A DNA stretch of 64,000 nucleotides, taken from NCBI GenBank assembly GCA_019279435.1, contig JAAALK010000285.1, positions 31,032,371 to 31,096,370 on the forward strand, written 5' to 3'. The DNA is from Zizania palustris (taxonomy: Eukaryota; Streptophyta; Magnoliopsida; Poales; Poaceae). The translations under genes were made by a program, and so were the position numbers. Below the pieces are notes generated by a model. It was not told the origin of the DNA, did not search any database, and saw only the letters and a list, made by a program, of their open reading frames with translations. This document shows, in pieces, positions 31,946 through 44,400 of this stretch. How positions within the stretch are numbered: the stretch's first letter is position 1; each line of letters begins with the position of its first letter.

Positions 31946-34900
31946 ATGACGAAGAAGAAGAGTGCCGCTTCCGCGGTCGACTACCACTTCATTCAGCAAC
32001 AAACGGCGGTGGCGGCTGCGGCAGTAGTGGCGTCACCGAGTTCCGTGAAGACCGGTGGTCCTTAGGACCTTTGACCGCCTTCTGAAAAGTTTACCGAGCA
32101 GACAATGATCTTAGAGAGGACAATCTGCACGACGGGGTTGATGAAGAGCGCGATCTAGGGCCGTCTCTACTCCATCATCGAGGCAAGGCTCCCCGGAGTC
32201 AAACCGACCCTAGAGCCACCCGAAGGAGAGGTCGTCGTCTTTGAGGCCTTCTTCGAAGCTGGGTTCGGGTTCCCTGCTCCGGAGCTCTTGGCGGATGTCC
32301 TTCGCTTCTTCAACCTAGAATTGTCGCATCTATCTCCGAACACTGTCGCCCGTTTGGCTATCTTTGAGTAGGCTATGAGGGCAGAGGGTTGTGAGGGGAG
32401 GGCTGGGGTCTTCGCAAAGATGCACGAGGCCTCTTGCCAACCCAAGAAGCGGTACAAGCCGGACGACTCCACCATGATTTTGGTGTACAGGAGAGTCAAC
32501 TTCCAACTCCGGAAGGAATACGCGGACTCCTTCCTTAGGAAGGTCATCAACGAGCGGTGGTACTGCGACTGGATCCATCGCTTGTTCTACGTGGCGGTGG
32601 CGCCGGACTCCGGGCTGACGGGACCCCTTCGCCATATTTTGTACCGGAGGAAGGCCGACATCACAGCATACGCCGACTCGGTATTTTCCCATGTTCAACT
32701 CTTGCATATCGTAGATCGACGAATGAGCATGCAGGATCTGGCCAAGGAGTTCATCTCGCTCCAGATCCTGCCTTTGAAGGCGGCGTGGCCCCTCGCCCTT
32801 CAAAGCGCCAAGGACGCAACGCTCCTAGATATGCCCTCCAGTTTGCTCGGTATGCTTCGGCTTCTTACTCCTGCAATGGTCAGAACCATTTTCCTCAAGC
32901 AATGGATATTTTACTAGGGGTACCATCGTATCTGTAGGGTCACGCACGGTCATGACCCCTAAATAGGTGATCCGGGCGGTCGAGAAGGTCTTCAGGGCCC
33001 CCACTCTGACGGAGAAGAAACATAGGATGGAGCTGGTGGGGTCCTAGGAGCGGCACAATCGCATATGGAGCAGTCTAGGGATTAAGCCCTCGTCACTCCC
33101 AGAATGGACATCTCCGACCTGGCCCCAAAGAAGAGGAAGGATGATGCCGGTACGGCCGGTCCTTCGAAGCCTACTTCAAAGAAGACAGCGAGCAGGCCTA
33201 AATGTTGTTCCGTCACCGCCCCTTCCCTCAGTTACTTGGAGGAGGGGACTTCGAGCGGAGAGATGGCTGCCAAACTTGAAGCCTCGATCCCAGACCCTAC
33301 CGTGGATAGGGACGCCGCCGAGGGCACGGTGGCCGGCGATGCGTCGTCCGTCCCCCTGACGAAGACGGCCGCAGAGGGAGTGGACGAGGGGGTCTCAGCT
33401 GATCCATAGGCTGCCGCGGCTCCGCGCGAGGCGGCCGAAGAAATGTCGGCCAACTCCCGAGCGAGCCCCGCGAGGTATACCACGACTCTCGGAGGGTTGG
33501 CCGATCCATTAGCAAAAGTGGTCGGGAGTGCCAACGTCATGGCTGAGCTGACCGTCGCGTTGCGTGTATCTCTGGTGAACTCTTTAGGGGGGTTCTTTTG
33601 GATGCTAGAGATCATACGATCTTTGGTGGCCGCACGATCTCTGGATTCCTTGTTGGGCGGAGCCAGGACCGATAGGACATTCCACGCGAGCCTGCATCTT
33701 TAGCTCCCGCCATCTTCGTTTACCTACGTTATCTCACAAACATTTGTTTATTTCGTAGGTACCTTGGATGGAGATGCCTCCTTAGATCCTCCGCACCCTC
33801 AAGAAGGCATCGAGGCGAGGGTGGTGGCTGGCGTCGAGGTGGTCGAGGTATTGGAGTCCGATGAGGAGGTCAACTTGGGGATGGCTCTGAGGGGGCCTAC
33901 CCATGCTTGGGGGCTTCTCTAGAGGCAGGGACCAGTTATGTTCATGGGGGCATTCCCCTACTAGCCCCGTTCATAAACTTCAAGCAGGACCTTGCCACGA
34001 AGACGAAGCCCTTGCACCGGGCCTGCCTGGCCTTGAGGGACACCGACCTGGTCTCCGAGGTCGATCAGTCGGACGAGGCTGACTTGAATTTTGCAATAGA
34101 GCACATGGCCTGCCAGGTACGCTCCCTTGAACACCTCCGACCACATTTTTCTTTCTCTTTCTTCTGTTCACCTTCCTTTGCTTTCTCTTTGTCCATTTCT
34201 TTTGCAACTCATTATCCTGGCCCTGAGATCTTCGACCTCCCTTTTTGTAGAGCACAACCATCATGATTGCAAAGTCGCAGGGCTCCGCGAACGCATCGAT
34301 GCCGCTGAGAGGGAGGCACGGGGTCTTCGAGCTTACCGGGACACCTTGGCCGCCGAATCCATAAATCTTCGAGAGCAGGCGGCCTAGGTTGAGGGACTCT
34401 AGGCCTTGGTGGTAGAAGTCAATGGCCTTCGGGCGCGGGTGGCCGAGGTCGACGAACTCTGAGCTCGAGCGGCCGAAGACAATGAGCTCTGAGCGCAGGT
34501 AGCTGAGGTCGAGAAACTCTGAGCTCGGGTGGCCAAAGTCGATGAGCTCCAAGTGCGACTGGCCGAGGTCGAGGATCTCCGGGCATGGATAGCTAAAGCC
34601 GAGGCCATTAAGGCTCAGAGGGTCAAGATGGACAAGACAATTTTGGACCTCTTAGCTTTGAACGAGAAGCTGAGGGTGTCATTGGCGAAGGACGAGGAGG
34701 GAGCGACTGACACCATAGGCACTCTCCTGGACGTCTTGGAGCGCTTCGGGACGTCCCGGTCTTAGTCTTTCGATGTCATGCAGGAGCCCCTGAGTCATCG
34801 AATGAGGTTTATCCAGGCTACTGTGAGGAGCATGGATGTTACCACAACCAAATACGGGTAGGTCTCCGGGCGAGTGGCCGCCCTCGGCGTCCTCCATCAC

Positions 34901-35454
34901 CTTGAGGCCGTGGGAGGAGTCATCCTGGTGGCAGTGGCGACAGTCCCCATCATCTTCGGGGGCGCCTCCTTTCTCCGACTCCGCTCGTGGTGAAGGCCTA
35001 GAAGGTATTCCAAGCGCCTTGGAAGGCCGAGGGCCCATCAGTGGTGAATACTTGGACAGACGAGGCTCATCGTACGAGTCTGCCATGAGCGCAGCCCCCT
35101 TCATAGCCTGCTTCTGCCATTCTCCCTTCGGGCCCGAAGGTGTAGTTTCCTTATGGCCTTCTCCTATAAAGTTAATCTGTAAGCAAGGGTGTATGACTTT
35201 ATAAATGAAAACCTCTTTTGGAAATGGTTCAGGGTTTGGTCGATGCCTCGAACATCGATGTTGAGGTGCTCGATGCGACAGAAGCTCTTCGTCATCGGTG
35301 GGCTATTTTCGAAGCCCTTAGTGCTAGTAGACACGCTCGCTTTATTGTACCTCGTGACAGTCAAGAAAGTGCCATCCCTGAAATTTTGCATGAAGTGTTC
35401 ACTTTCATGAAGGAGGAAGAGAAGGAGGTGAAGGCTTTGTCTTCGTTGCCTTAG
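31946..35454 (+). pseudogene. Antisense ORF of Gypsy-B with a 'putative gypsy type transposon' (Transposase_28) domain
   Basis: It starts MTKKKSAASAVDYHFIQQ at 31946. A conserved block near 32185-32370 (PGVKPTLEPPEGEVVVFEAF, then FPAPELLADVLRFF) is the domain known in grass Tat elements as 'putative gypsy type transposon'. Acidic and Ala-rich linker follows, then a plausible intron (34117-34250, GT...TTTTTGTAG). After it come seven 10-residue repeats (34403-34612; ARVAEVDELR type) that should form a coiled coil, and a C-terminal part near 35224-35454 (VDASNIDVEVLDATEALRHR). Many in-frame TAG/TGA stops interrupt it. Known: extra ORFs, often antisense, lie between pol and the 3' LTR in Tat elements; their role is unsettled. 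It is not the element's gag, which would run on the minus strand. Confidence 0.65.
34403..34612 (+). repeat. Seven 30 bp repeats coding a 10-residue coiled-coil unit
   Basis: Units start at 34403, 34433, 34463, 34493, 34523, 34553 and 34583. The last codon is CGG in units 1 and 6 but TGA in units 2, 3 and 4, so the same Arg-type position has become a stop three times. Confidence 0.8.
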
Positions 35455-36039
35455 CCCGTGGACAGGTCTGATGTGGAGCAGGACCCTTGATGAGTCAGAG
35501 CTTGAAGGTCAACCTCTCCGGACTTGGGCACAGCTTTAGGAGTACCAGAGGTCCTGGAGAGCTTCGAAGAAGGAGAAGAAGGCGCAAGATAGATCTAAGA
35601 GGAAGGCTCTCGTAGCCCCTAGTGCCTCGGGAGCGCTAGGGGCTAGAGAGGGTTCACAGAGTCGAGCTAGTCTGCAAGATGCGAAGGGTTTCCGATTTCT
35701 CCTCAGGTTGGATACTGATTTCTCATAGTGCCCTAGGTGTTGCTCGAATCTCAGCCATGTTATAATCGTAATTATAATTTAAATAAAATTGGGTCATTCA
35801 TTCTGTTTTGAATTCATTAACACCCCTTATGAAATTAGGTTGTTTGTTCTGTCTTGATGCTCCGAATTCATTATCACCCCTGCCCCTCCTTGCGGGTGGG
35901 TAGCTTGCCGACTTCGTGCAATGACTGTTGTCATGATTCGAAGTGTATATTTCATGGTGGATATACCTTGGTGATTCAGTCTTGTATTCGTGGGTGTGAC
36001 TCAAATCGTTAGTTTTGGGGTGTAGAGCGTGGATGGTTC
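35455..36039. other. Gypsy-B spacer, no ORF
   Basis: Sequence between the antisense ORF and the minisatellite. The antisense frame decays here through several TAG codons. A short repeated phrase ('ttcattctgttttgaattcatta', then 'tttgttctgtcttgatgct...') is visible near 35795-35870. No gene is seen. Confidence 0.45.
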
Positions 36040-36547
36040 GACTCGATTGCTCGGGATCCTTAGAGTGGATGCTTCGGGCCGATGTCTCGGAACCCGTAGT
36101 CTAGATGCTTCGAGCCAATGGCTCAGAATCCGCGGTGTGGATGCTTCGAGCCGGTGGCTCAGAATCCACAGTCTAGATGCTTTGAGGCGGTGGCTCGGAA
36201 TCTATAGTGGGGATGCTTCAATCAAGTGGCTCAGAATCCGTAATCTGGATGCTTTGAGCCAGTGGCTCGAAATCCATAGTCTGGATGCTTCGAGCCGGTG
36301 ACTTGGAATCCGTAACGTGGAGGCTTCGAGCCAATAGCTAAGAATCCATAGTGTAGATGCTTCGAGCCAATGGCTTGGAATCCGTAACGTGGATGCTTCG
36401 AGCCGGTGTCTCAGAATCCGCAGTGTGGATTCTTCGAGCCGGTGGCTTGGAATCTAAAATGTGGATGCTTTGAGCCGATGGCTCAGAATCCGTAGTTGAG
36501 ATGCTTCGAGCCGGTGGCTCGGAATCCAAAATGGGGATGCTTCGAAT
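36040..36547. repeat. 36 bp minisatellite in Gypsy-B, ~14 copies
   Basis: Contiguous copies of a 36 bp unit, 'atgcttcgagccggtggctc' plus 'ggaatccgtagtgtgg', with point differences between copies. The length is a multiple of three, so frames stay open on both strands as 12-residue repeats. It contains GCTTCGAGC-like palindromic cores. Confidence 0.92.
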
Positions 36548-36687
36548 TGGTCCGAAACAAGTCTTGTATCGTATTGCATCCACTTCGGTAAAGGTTGCTT
36601 CGGGGAAGCATTGCTAGAAAAAAGGGGGAACATATTTTATTGCAAAATAGTATATTAGTCATGATCACAATGATTTTATGCGAAGCA

Positions 36688-39600
36688 TCATTTTAGATGC
36701 TCCGCATGCCAGGTATGTTTTTGCTCTTCTCCTTCTAAGGTGGCTAATTTGAACGAACCAGGTCGATCGGAGCGGAGGATGATGAATGATCCTTCCCATT
36801 TGTTGCCAAGCTTCCCCGGGGTGAGTACGCTTCAGAGGATGAGGTGCCCTGGCTTCAACTCTTTTAGCTTCACCTTGGGGTCATACCAAGCTTTCGTCTG
36901 GTTGTGATATTTAGGGAGGTTGGCGACGACTCGAAGTCTTGTTTCTTCAGAGAGGTCGATCGAGATGCTCCTTTCTTGCTCGTCTTCGGGCTCTGTCGCT
37001 CGTAGAGAGCCTCCCTTGAGCTCCATTGGAGTCATTGCCTCGTCCCCGAACAGTAGCCGAAACGGTGTGAACCCAGTTGCTCGAGTTTGGGTGGTTCGTA
37101 TGGACCATAAAATATTCGGCAATTCTTCCGTCCAAAGTCCTTTGGCAAGGCCCACGATCCGGAGGTTTAGGACGGACAATATGTTTCCGTTGGCTCACTC
37201 TACGGCTCCGTTGGATTGTGGGTGTCTGACAGCGGCGAAGTATAATTGGACTCCCAGCTCATCGCAAAATTTCCTAAATGGTTCGGCGTCAAATTGGGTA
37301 CCATTGTCGATCGCTAGTTGCCTTGGTACTCCGAAACGATAGATGATATTTTGCCAGAAGAACTTTGGATGCTCTTTGAGGTGATGGCGGTTAGTTGTTT
37401 GACTTTGACCCACTTCAAGAAATACTCGATCACGACCACGACGAACTTGAAGTTTCCTATGGACCTTGGGAACAGTCCTATCTGATCCATCCCCCATCGA
37501 GCTAAGGGCCAAACTGGAGCGATGACTTGGAGTAGGGTGGGGGGTTGGTGGCTTCGCCACCCCATCCATTGGCATCCCTAGTAGGTACGTACTAGGGCTT
37601 CGACATCGGATATGATAGTGGGATAGTATAGACCTTGGCGAAGTGTTTTTCCTGCTAAGGTCGAGGTGCCAGGTTGCTGCCACATAGGCCTTCGTGGATG
37701 TCTCGTAACACTTGTTGCCCCTCGGGCCAGGAGATACACTAGAGCAACGACGAGCATACACCAAACTTGTACAATTCCCCGTTGATGATGTGGTAGTGCT
37801 ACACCCTATGCTAAAGTCTTGAAAGCTCGGGACCTACGGGGAGCCCCCTCATCCTGTAGTATGTTTAGGATTTGCTCTCGCTAGTTTTCAAGGGGTGTAG
37901 AGGACCTCGACAGGTTCTAGAGATGGCACTGAGGGCTTGGACAACTCTTCAAAAAAATCCCCTGAGGGTACATCTTGGCCTCTGGCTGCCACCTTAGCGA
38001 GGACGTCCACTTGCTGGTTGTTGGCTCGTGGGATGCTTCGGACGAAGATTCCCTTGAAAACCGCTTTTGTCTTGCGGATTGCTTCTAGGTAGACAACGAG
38101 ATCTAGGTGCCTTACTTGAAAGCTCTTATCTACGTGCCCCGCTACAATTTGGGAATCCGTTTTTACAATCACGCATGCAGCGCCTAGCTCGCGGGATTTT
38201 CGAATGCCTAACAACACGCCTTCGTAATCAGCTATATTATTCATGGCTTTGAAATTTAATCTTATAGAGTACAATGCTTTTTGCCCCGAGGGTGAAATAA
38301 TAACCGCTCCAGCGCCGGCACCGGAGGCCTAGTAGGCTCCATCGGAGTAGACCATCCATACTCCTTCGTTAGCTTCTTCCGGAGTCTAGGTTGATGGTGG
38401 AGTCCATTCCGCGATGAAGTCGATGAGGATCTGGGATTTGATGGTGGTCCTAGCGATGAACATGATGTCGAAGGGGGCGAGTTTCACCGCCCACTTCCTA
38501 TTCTTCTGGTGGCATCCCTGTTTTTGAACATGTACCCAAGGGGGTATGAAGTACGAATGGTGATGCCATGGGCCAAAAAGTAGTGGCGCAACTTCCTTGA
38601 AGCCATTACGAGGGCATAAGCTATTTTCTCGAGCTTGGTGTACCTCGTTTTGTTTCCTAAAAGGGCTTTGGATACGAAGTACACTAGCCTTTGGATTAAC
38701 TTTCCCTTGAATTCTTCCTCTTGTACTAGCACGACACTTAATGCGAATCCTATCGCAGCGAGGTAGACGAAGAGGATTTCTCTGTTTCGGGGAGTAGTGA
38801 GAGTGGCCAGGTTGGCGAGGTACTCCTTGATTTCATCGAAACACTTCTAGCACTCGGGGGTCTAAGAAAAGTCCGTTCACCCTTTTAGTGCTTTGAAGAT
38901 TGGAAGGCTCCATTTGGCGTACCAAGCGAGGAAGCGACTGAGGGTAGCGAGGTGGCCAGCCAGCTTCTAAACTTGCTATAGGTTCTCTGGAGGGGTCATT
39001 TGCTATAGGGCGCTGACCTAGGTTGGACTAGCTTCAATGCCCCGGCTCAAAACTAGGAATCCTAACAGCTTGCCTGCCTGGGCCCTAAAGACACATTTCT
39101 CGGTGTTTAGGCGAATCCCGCAGGGTCGGAGGCTATCAAATTTCTTCGCTATATCTAGTCTATGATGGTGCTTTCGTGCACTCTTAATTACAATGTCGTC
39201 CATGTATGCTTCAATGTTACGACATATATGTTGGCCCAGGGCCTTAGCAATTAACCTAGAAAAAGTGGCCCCGACATTTCTTAGTCCGAAGGGCATCCTT
39301 ACATATCAGAAGACTCCGAAGGGAGTGATAAAACTAGTCTTAGCTTGATCTTCGCTCTTCAGCCATATTTGATGGTAGCCGGAGTAGGCATCGAGAAAAC
39401 TAAGGAGCTTGGATCCGGCTGTGGAGTCGAATATGCGAGGCATGGGATACGGTTCATGCAGGCATGCTTTATTTAAAGAAGTGAAATCAATACACATGCG
39501 CCATTTGCCGAAGTTTTTCTTTTTCATGAAGACGGGGTTCGATAGCCACTCCGTATGGCTGATTTCCCTAATGACTCTGGCTTAGAGTAGCTTCTCCACC

Positions 39601-39766
39601 TCTGCCTTAGAGAGCTCGGCCCTCTCCATGGATAGCTTGCGGAGCCCCTAGCGCACTGGTCGTGTCCTTGGATTCACCAACAAGGAGTGCTCGATGATGC
39701 TTCAGTACTCTCCAAGGATGTCCTCATCTGACCAAGTGAAGATGTTGAGGTTGCCCCGGACCACGT
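36688..39766 (-). pseudogene. pol: Gypsy-B pol: RT, RNase H, second RNase H, integrase (broken)
   Basis: Minus strand, from the Gypsy-C junction downward. RT: FGKWRMCIDFTSLNKAC (about 39506), FLDAYSGYHQIWL, YMDDIVIKS (about 39200). First RNase H to about 38480; second RNase H at 38274-37888 (NNIADYEGVLLGIRKSRELG, KTDSQIVAGHV). Integrase core FGVPRQLAIDNGTQFDAE and HPQSNGAVE (37330-37200), then ILWSIRTTQTRATGFTPF and the C-terminal KLKELKPGHL. The natural stop is TGA at 36690-36688. TAG/TGA codons interrupt at many places; those at 38849-38847, 38864-38862 and 38969-38967 match intact Gln or Trp codons in Gypsy-D. No product is expected. Confidence 0.85.
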
Positions 39767-41383
39767 TGTTGACACGGAAACGTGCCCCCGCACTTGGGTC
39801 AGTCCAGCGATCCAAAAGTGCACGCATACTTAGGGACAGGCCTAAGCATGACGTAGCACCGACGCCGCGTTCCGACTACCCTTAATAGTGATAAGGGGGG
39901 TGGAGTCGCCAGGCAACCAGATTACACAAAATAATCCAATTAGCTGAAAGAAATAGGTTAAATAGGTTAAAATCAGCAAACTAGTCGGAGTCCTCCTGGT
40001 TCGAAGTCTGATGCGAAGGGTGCACTGAAGGGTACCTTCGGCGTCTGGTGCGAAGTGCTCCGCCAAAGGGTGCTTCGGCATTCGGACTGATCCAGCGAAA
40101 GGTAGACTCCGAACAGATCTGAACACGGTTATCACCTCTGAACAGCGGGGTTCGGCGTGCGACCTCCGATGCAGCGAATTACAGAGTAGTGACGCGAAGG
40201 CCACACGCGGGTGCAACTTCGTCCGGTGCGGAGTGTAGTCGTGGCGAAGCCTGTCACGACGAAGTATGCTAGCGAAGCCTGTTGTCGAAGCCTGCGGTCC
40301 TGTCGAAGGGTGTCCTAGGGACCTCCGGAACCGATCTCTCAGCTCCGAACACCTTCGGCAAAGGGGCTCCGAATGTGCGAACCTGCAACAGAGATGATGT
40401 GAAGTACCAATTCAGCCTTAGGACCGAATTTTGCGAGGTGTTGCACGGGTGGCGAAGGTAGCAATCTATTACACAGATTAGCGGATACTTCACAGGCGAA
40501 GTAACAAGGCGGTAGCAATCTGTTATGTAGATTAACGGGGACTTCACAGGCGAAGTACAAAGGCTTACCACTGTTCCATAGTGGCGAACAGAGGGCTTCA
40601 GAGCAAACCCACGAAGAGGTACAAAAAAGTAAAGGTAAAAGTAAAGGTACGATCAAAGCATGGCTTTGGTTTGGTTTGAGTTGGGGGGCTCTCCACGCCG
40701 GCCATGCCTCTCTATTTATAGGGGGTTAACTCCCAATCTAATCTGCTATTAATCCAGTCGGATAGAGATAGAGATTGAGCTGGCGATGCAAACAACTCTA
40801 TCTCTACCGAGGTGGGCTTTGGCCAGGCCCGTCGAGGCCTGCTCCTCGGGCCGAAGCTTCGGTAGCGTGGGCTTCAGCCAGGTCCGTTGAGGCTTGCTCC
40901 TCGAACCGAAGCTTCGGTAGCATGGGCTTCGGCCAGGCCCATTGAGGCTTGCTCCTCGGGCTGAAGTTTTGACAGCGTGGGCTTCGGCCAGGCCCATCGA
41001 GGCTTGCTCCTTGGGCCAAAGCTTCGACAGCGTGGGCTTCGGCCAGGACCGTCTAGGCTTGCTCTCTGGCCGAAGCTTCGACAACGTTGGCTTCAGCCAG
41101 GACCGTCGGGGCTTGCTCTCAGGCCGAAGCTTCGACAGCGTGGGCTTCCGAAGCTTCGGCAGCATGGGCTTCCGAAGGCTTCCGAAGCTTCGGTAGCGTG
41201 GGCCTCCGAAGGTTTCCTAGCCAAAGCCCATGGGCTGGCTAGAGGCTTTCGGAGCCCATAGATCGATGGACTTTGGCCCTGTAGGGCTTCGGCCAGACCC
41301 TAGACATGTGTACTTTTAGCCCAAATCACCAAAAATTGATATTTTGATAATCTAGCCATTAATGCCATTTTTTGCTATCAACA
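39767..41383 (-). repeat. Gypsy-C 3' LTR
   Basis: TGTTGACA...TATCAACA. Contains about 6.5 tandem copies of a 55 bp unit at 40812-41165 ('gtgggcttcggccaggccc' plus 'gtcgaggcttgctcctcgggccgaagcttcg'), rich in the palindrome CGAAGCTTCG. The minus-strand TATA box is CCTATAAATAGAG (about 40709-40722). The purine tract AAAAGGCAGGGGCATG lies at 41384-41399. Confidence 0.9.
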
Positions 41384-41467
41384 CATGCCCCTGCCTTTTA
41401 GTGAACTAGTGAACTAAAAGCATAACGAGATGAAGACGATACCATTCGTATCGGCCTTCCGACACCT

Positions 41468-44400
41468 TTATGATGTTTGCCACACACCTAGGAAATACCT
41501 TTTCAAGTATCTACCATTCAATGCTCTTCGAAACCACTCCCCTTGCAGGGATTCCAACACGTATGCATTGACGGGAGCGATTTCGGCTATCTTAAAAGGA
41601 CCTTCCCAACTAGGTGACCATTTGCCAAATTTGGGACTCTTCGTGCCTAAAGGCAAAATCGTCTTCCATACCAAGTCTCCTATTTGAAACGATTTTGGTT
41701 TAACCTTCTTATTGTAGGCTTTAGCTACTCTTTTCTTTTCTACTTCTATGGCCTCTAAAGCCCTTAGTCTTTTATCGGTCACATCCTCCAGATTATCTTT
41801 CAGAAGTGCCTCATACTCATCGACCGATAAGTCCTCTTGCTTTAACACTCTTAAGGAGCCAAGATCTACCTCTATAGGCAGAACGGCCTCTTGTCCATAT
41901 ACCAACTCATATGGACTGACCTTGGTGGCACCGTGCTTTGCAATCCTACAAGCCCATAATGCCTCGGAAAGCACTTCATGCCACCTTTTAGGAAACTCCT
42001 CAATTTTCTTCTTAATAAGCTTAATCACAGTTTTATTACTAGACTCGGCCTAACCATTGGCTTGAGCATAGTAAGGTGAAGAGTTTATCAACTTAACACT
42101 ATAGTATTCGGCGAAGTCCCTTACTTCTTTAGAGATAAATGAACTACCTTGATCCGTAGCAAGAGTTTGAGGGATGCCGAATCTATGTATGATGTGCTTT
42201 AAAATAAAATCATGTACCTCATTGTGAGTCATGTTCTTGAGAGGTACGGCCTCGGTCCATTTGGTGAAGTAATCTGTCGCCATTAACACGAACTGATGCC
42301 CTTTTGAGGAAGGAGGGTAGATCTGGCCGATGAAGTCTAAAACCCAATCTCGAAACGGCCATGGCTTGACAATAGAATTGAGTAATGAGGCAGGAGCTAA
42401 CTGGATGTTGCCAAACTTCTGACATGCCTCACACCCTCTATACTACTTGAAGCAATCTTCAGTCATAGTCGGCCAATAAAACCACACTCTTTTGAGCATC
42501 CAACTCATCTTTTGGGCCGACTAGTGAGTGCCGCAAAGCCCCTCATGGACTTCTCCCGTAGCCACCTGGGACTGCTCATGGTCTAAACACTTCAATAGCA
42601 CTCCGTCGATGGTTCGGCGATACAACGTGTCGTCTACCAACACGAATTTGACAGCTTGTCGCCGAACCTTCCGATCAACCCTTCGGCTAGGGTCTCTCAA
42701 ATACTGGACGATTGGGACTCTCCAATCATCATCATAGGTTTCAGAGGGCTTCTCTGGTACACCTTCTGAAAATTTTTCTAAAACACCGACTTTGGGGTGC
42801 CACCCGAGCCGTTCCAGCTCCGCCCGAAGCCTAGCCGAGGTGATTGTTCGAAGTGTGCTGGGTCGAAGCCCTTCGGAGGGTTCGGGCCATGGGGAGCCTT
42901 CCCCGTCCGAGAGGCTTCGGACTATGGACTCCGGCATGCCAAATCCTTTGATCGGCAGAGTACTCCGATCCAGGGGCTCCGGCATGCGGTGGCCTTCGGT
43001 GACCCGAGGGCTTCGACCCGAAGGGTGCACCTGTCCAGCATCACTGGCTTCGGCAGTGAGACTAAACATCAGCTTTTCCAATACAGAAAATTTCCCTCTC
43101 TTGACTTGGTAGCCAGATGCTTGCTGAGCCAAATCATTGGCGATTGAATTGGCTTCTCTTGACACGTGAGATATTTTGAAATCATCAAAAGTTGCAACTA
43201 TGTCTAGACACTTGTCCAAGTAGCTATTCAGCAAGCCATTAAAACATTGAGCATTCTTGGCTACTTGTTGTACTACTAATAATGAATCACCATACACATG
43301 GACGTGTTTAGCGCCTAGAGACTCTAGTAGTTCAAGACCTAGCAACAAAGCTTCGTATTCGGCTTGGTTATTAGTGGAAGAAAACTCTAGTCGGGCCAAG
43401 GTTTAAGAGTGCATACCATTAGGTGATATGAGAACCACTCCAATACCTTGGCCATTCTTGCCAGCTGAACCATAAAAATAGATTTCCCATGACACTACCT
43501 CAACTAGAGCAATAACATCACTCAAGCTAGCATCTATGTGATGATCAACTATAAAGTTGGCTACGACTTGGCCTTTCATCGCTCTTAGGGGCTCGTAGGC
43601 CAAATCGTATTCAATCAACGCGTAAGCCCATTTTCCGATTCTTCCACTTAGAATCGGCTTCTGTAACATGTGCTTTATAACATCGGTTTGGCAAACGACA
43701 ACACATGTGGTAGGGAGAAGATAATGGTGTAACTTGGTGCACGCGTAATAAAGTGATAAACATAATCGCTCCACAAACGCGTATCTGGTTTCAGCGTCCA
43801 GCAGGCAGCGGCCCAAGAATGTGATGATGTACTCCTTCCCCTCCACCTCCTGGGTTAGCACGGCTCCAATCACGCTGTCTTCAGCAGCGATGTATAGCCG
43901 AAACAGAATCCCGGCCTTGGGTGCTCTCACCACGGGCGGTGATGACAAGCATTCCTTGATCTTCTCGAAAGCACTTTGCTGGCTTGCCCCCCAAGCAAAC
44001 TCGGCTTCATTTTTAGCCGGAGTATGGGGACAAAGGCATCAATGTTGCCGAACAAGTTGGATATAAAACGACGCAAATAGTTCAACTTGCCTAGCAACTT
44101 TTGCACATCCTTTTTGCATGCCGGCACTGCAACGTTTCTAATCTTTTCAAGTCTCTTAGGATCAATTTTTATACCTCTTTCATGAATCATGAAACCTAAG
44201 AACTTACCCGCCGACACACCAAAAGCACACTTGAGTGGGTTCATTTTCAAACCGTATTGTCGCATCCTATCGAAAACAACCTTCAAATCGGCTAAATGGT
44301 TTCCCATAGCGTCCGATTTGACCACGACATCATCGATGTAAACCTCTAACATGACTCCTAACAAGTTGTGAAAGATCAAGTTTATAGCGCGCTGATACGT

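Noticed and set aside
32375..32917. Independent 180-codon host gene
   Set aside because: It is in the same frame as, and continuous with, the antisense ORF of Gypsy-B, only bounded by decayed TAG codons.
31946..35454. Gag of a separate plus-strand Gypsy element
   Set aside because: The LTR at 30782-31498 reads on the minus strand (TATA and purine tract), no plus-oriented primer site follows it, and the domain is the antisense-ORF type known in Tat elements.
36040..36547. CRISPR-like repeat array
   Set aside because: The 36 bp units are contiguous with no spacers and lie inside a plant retrotransposon.
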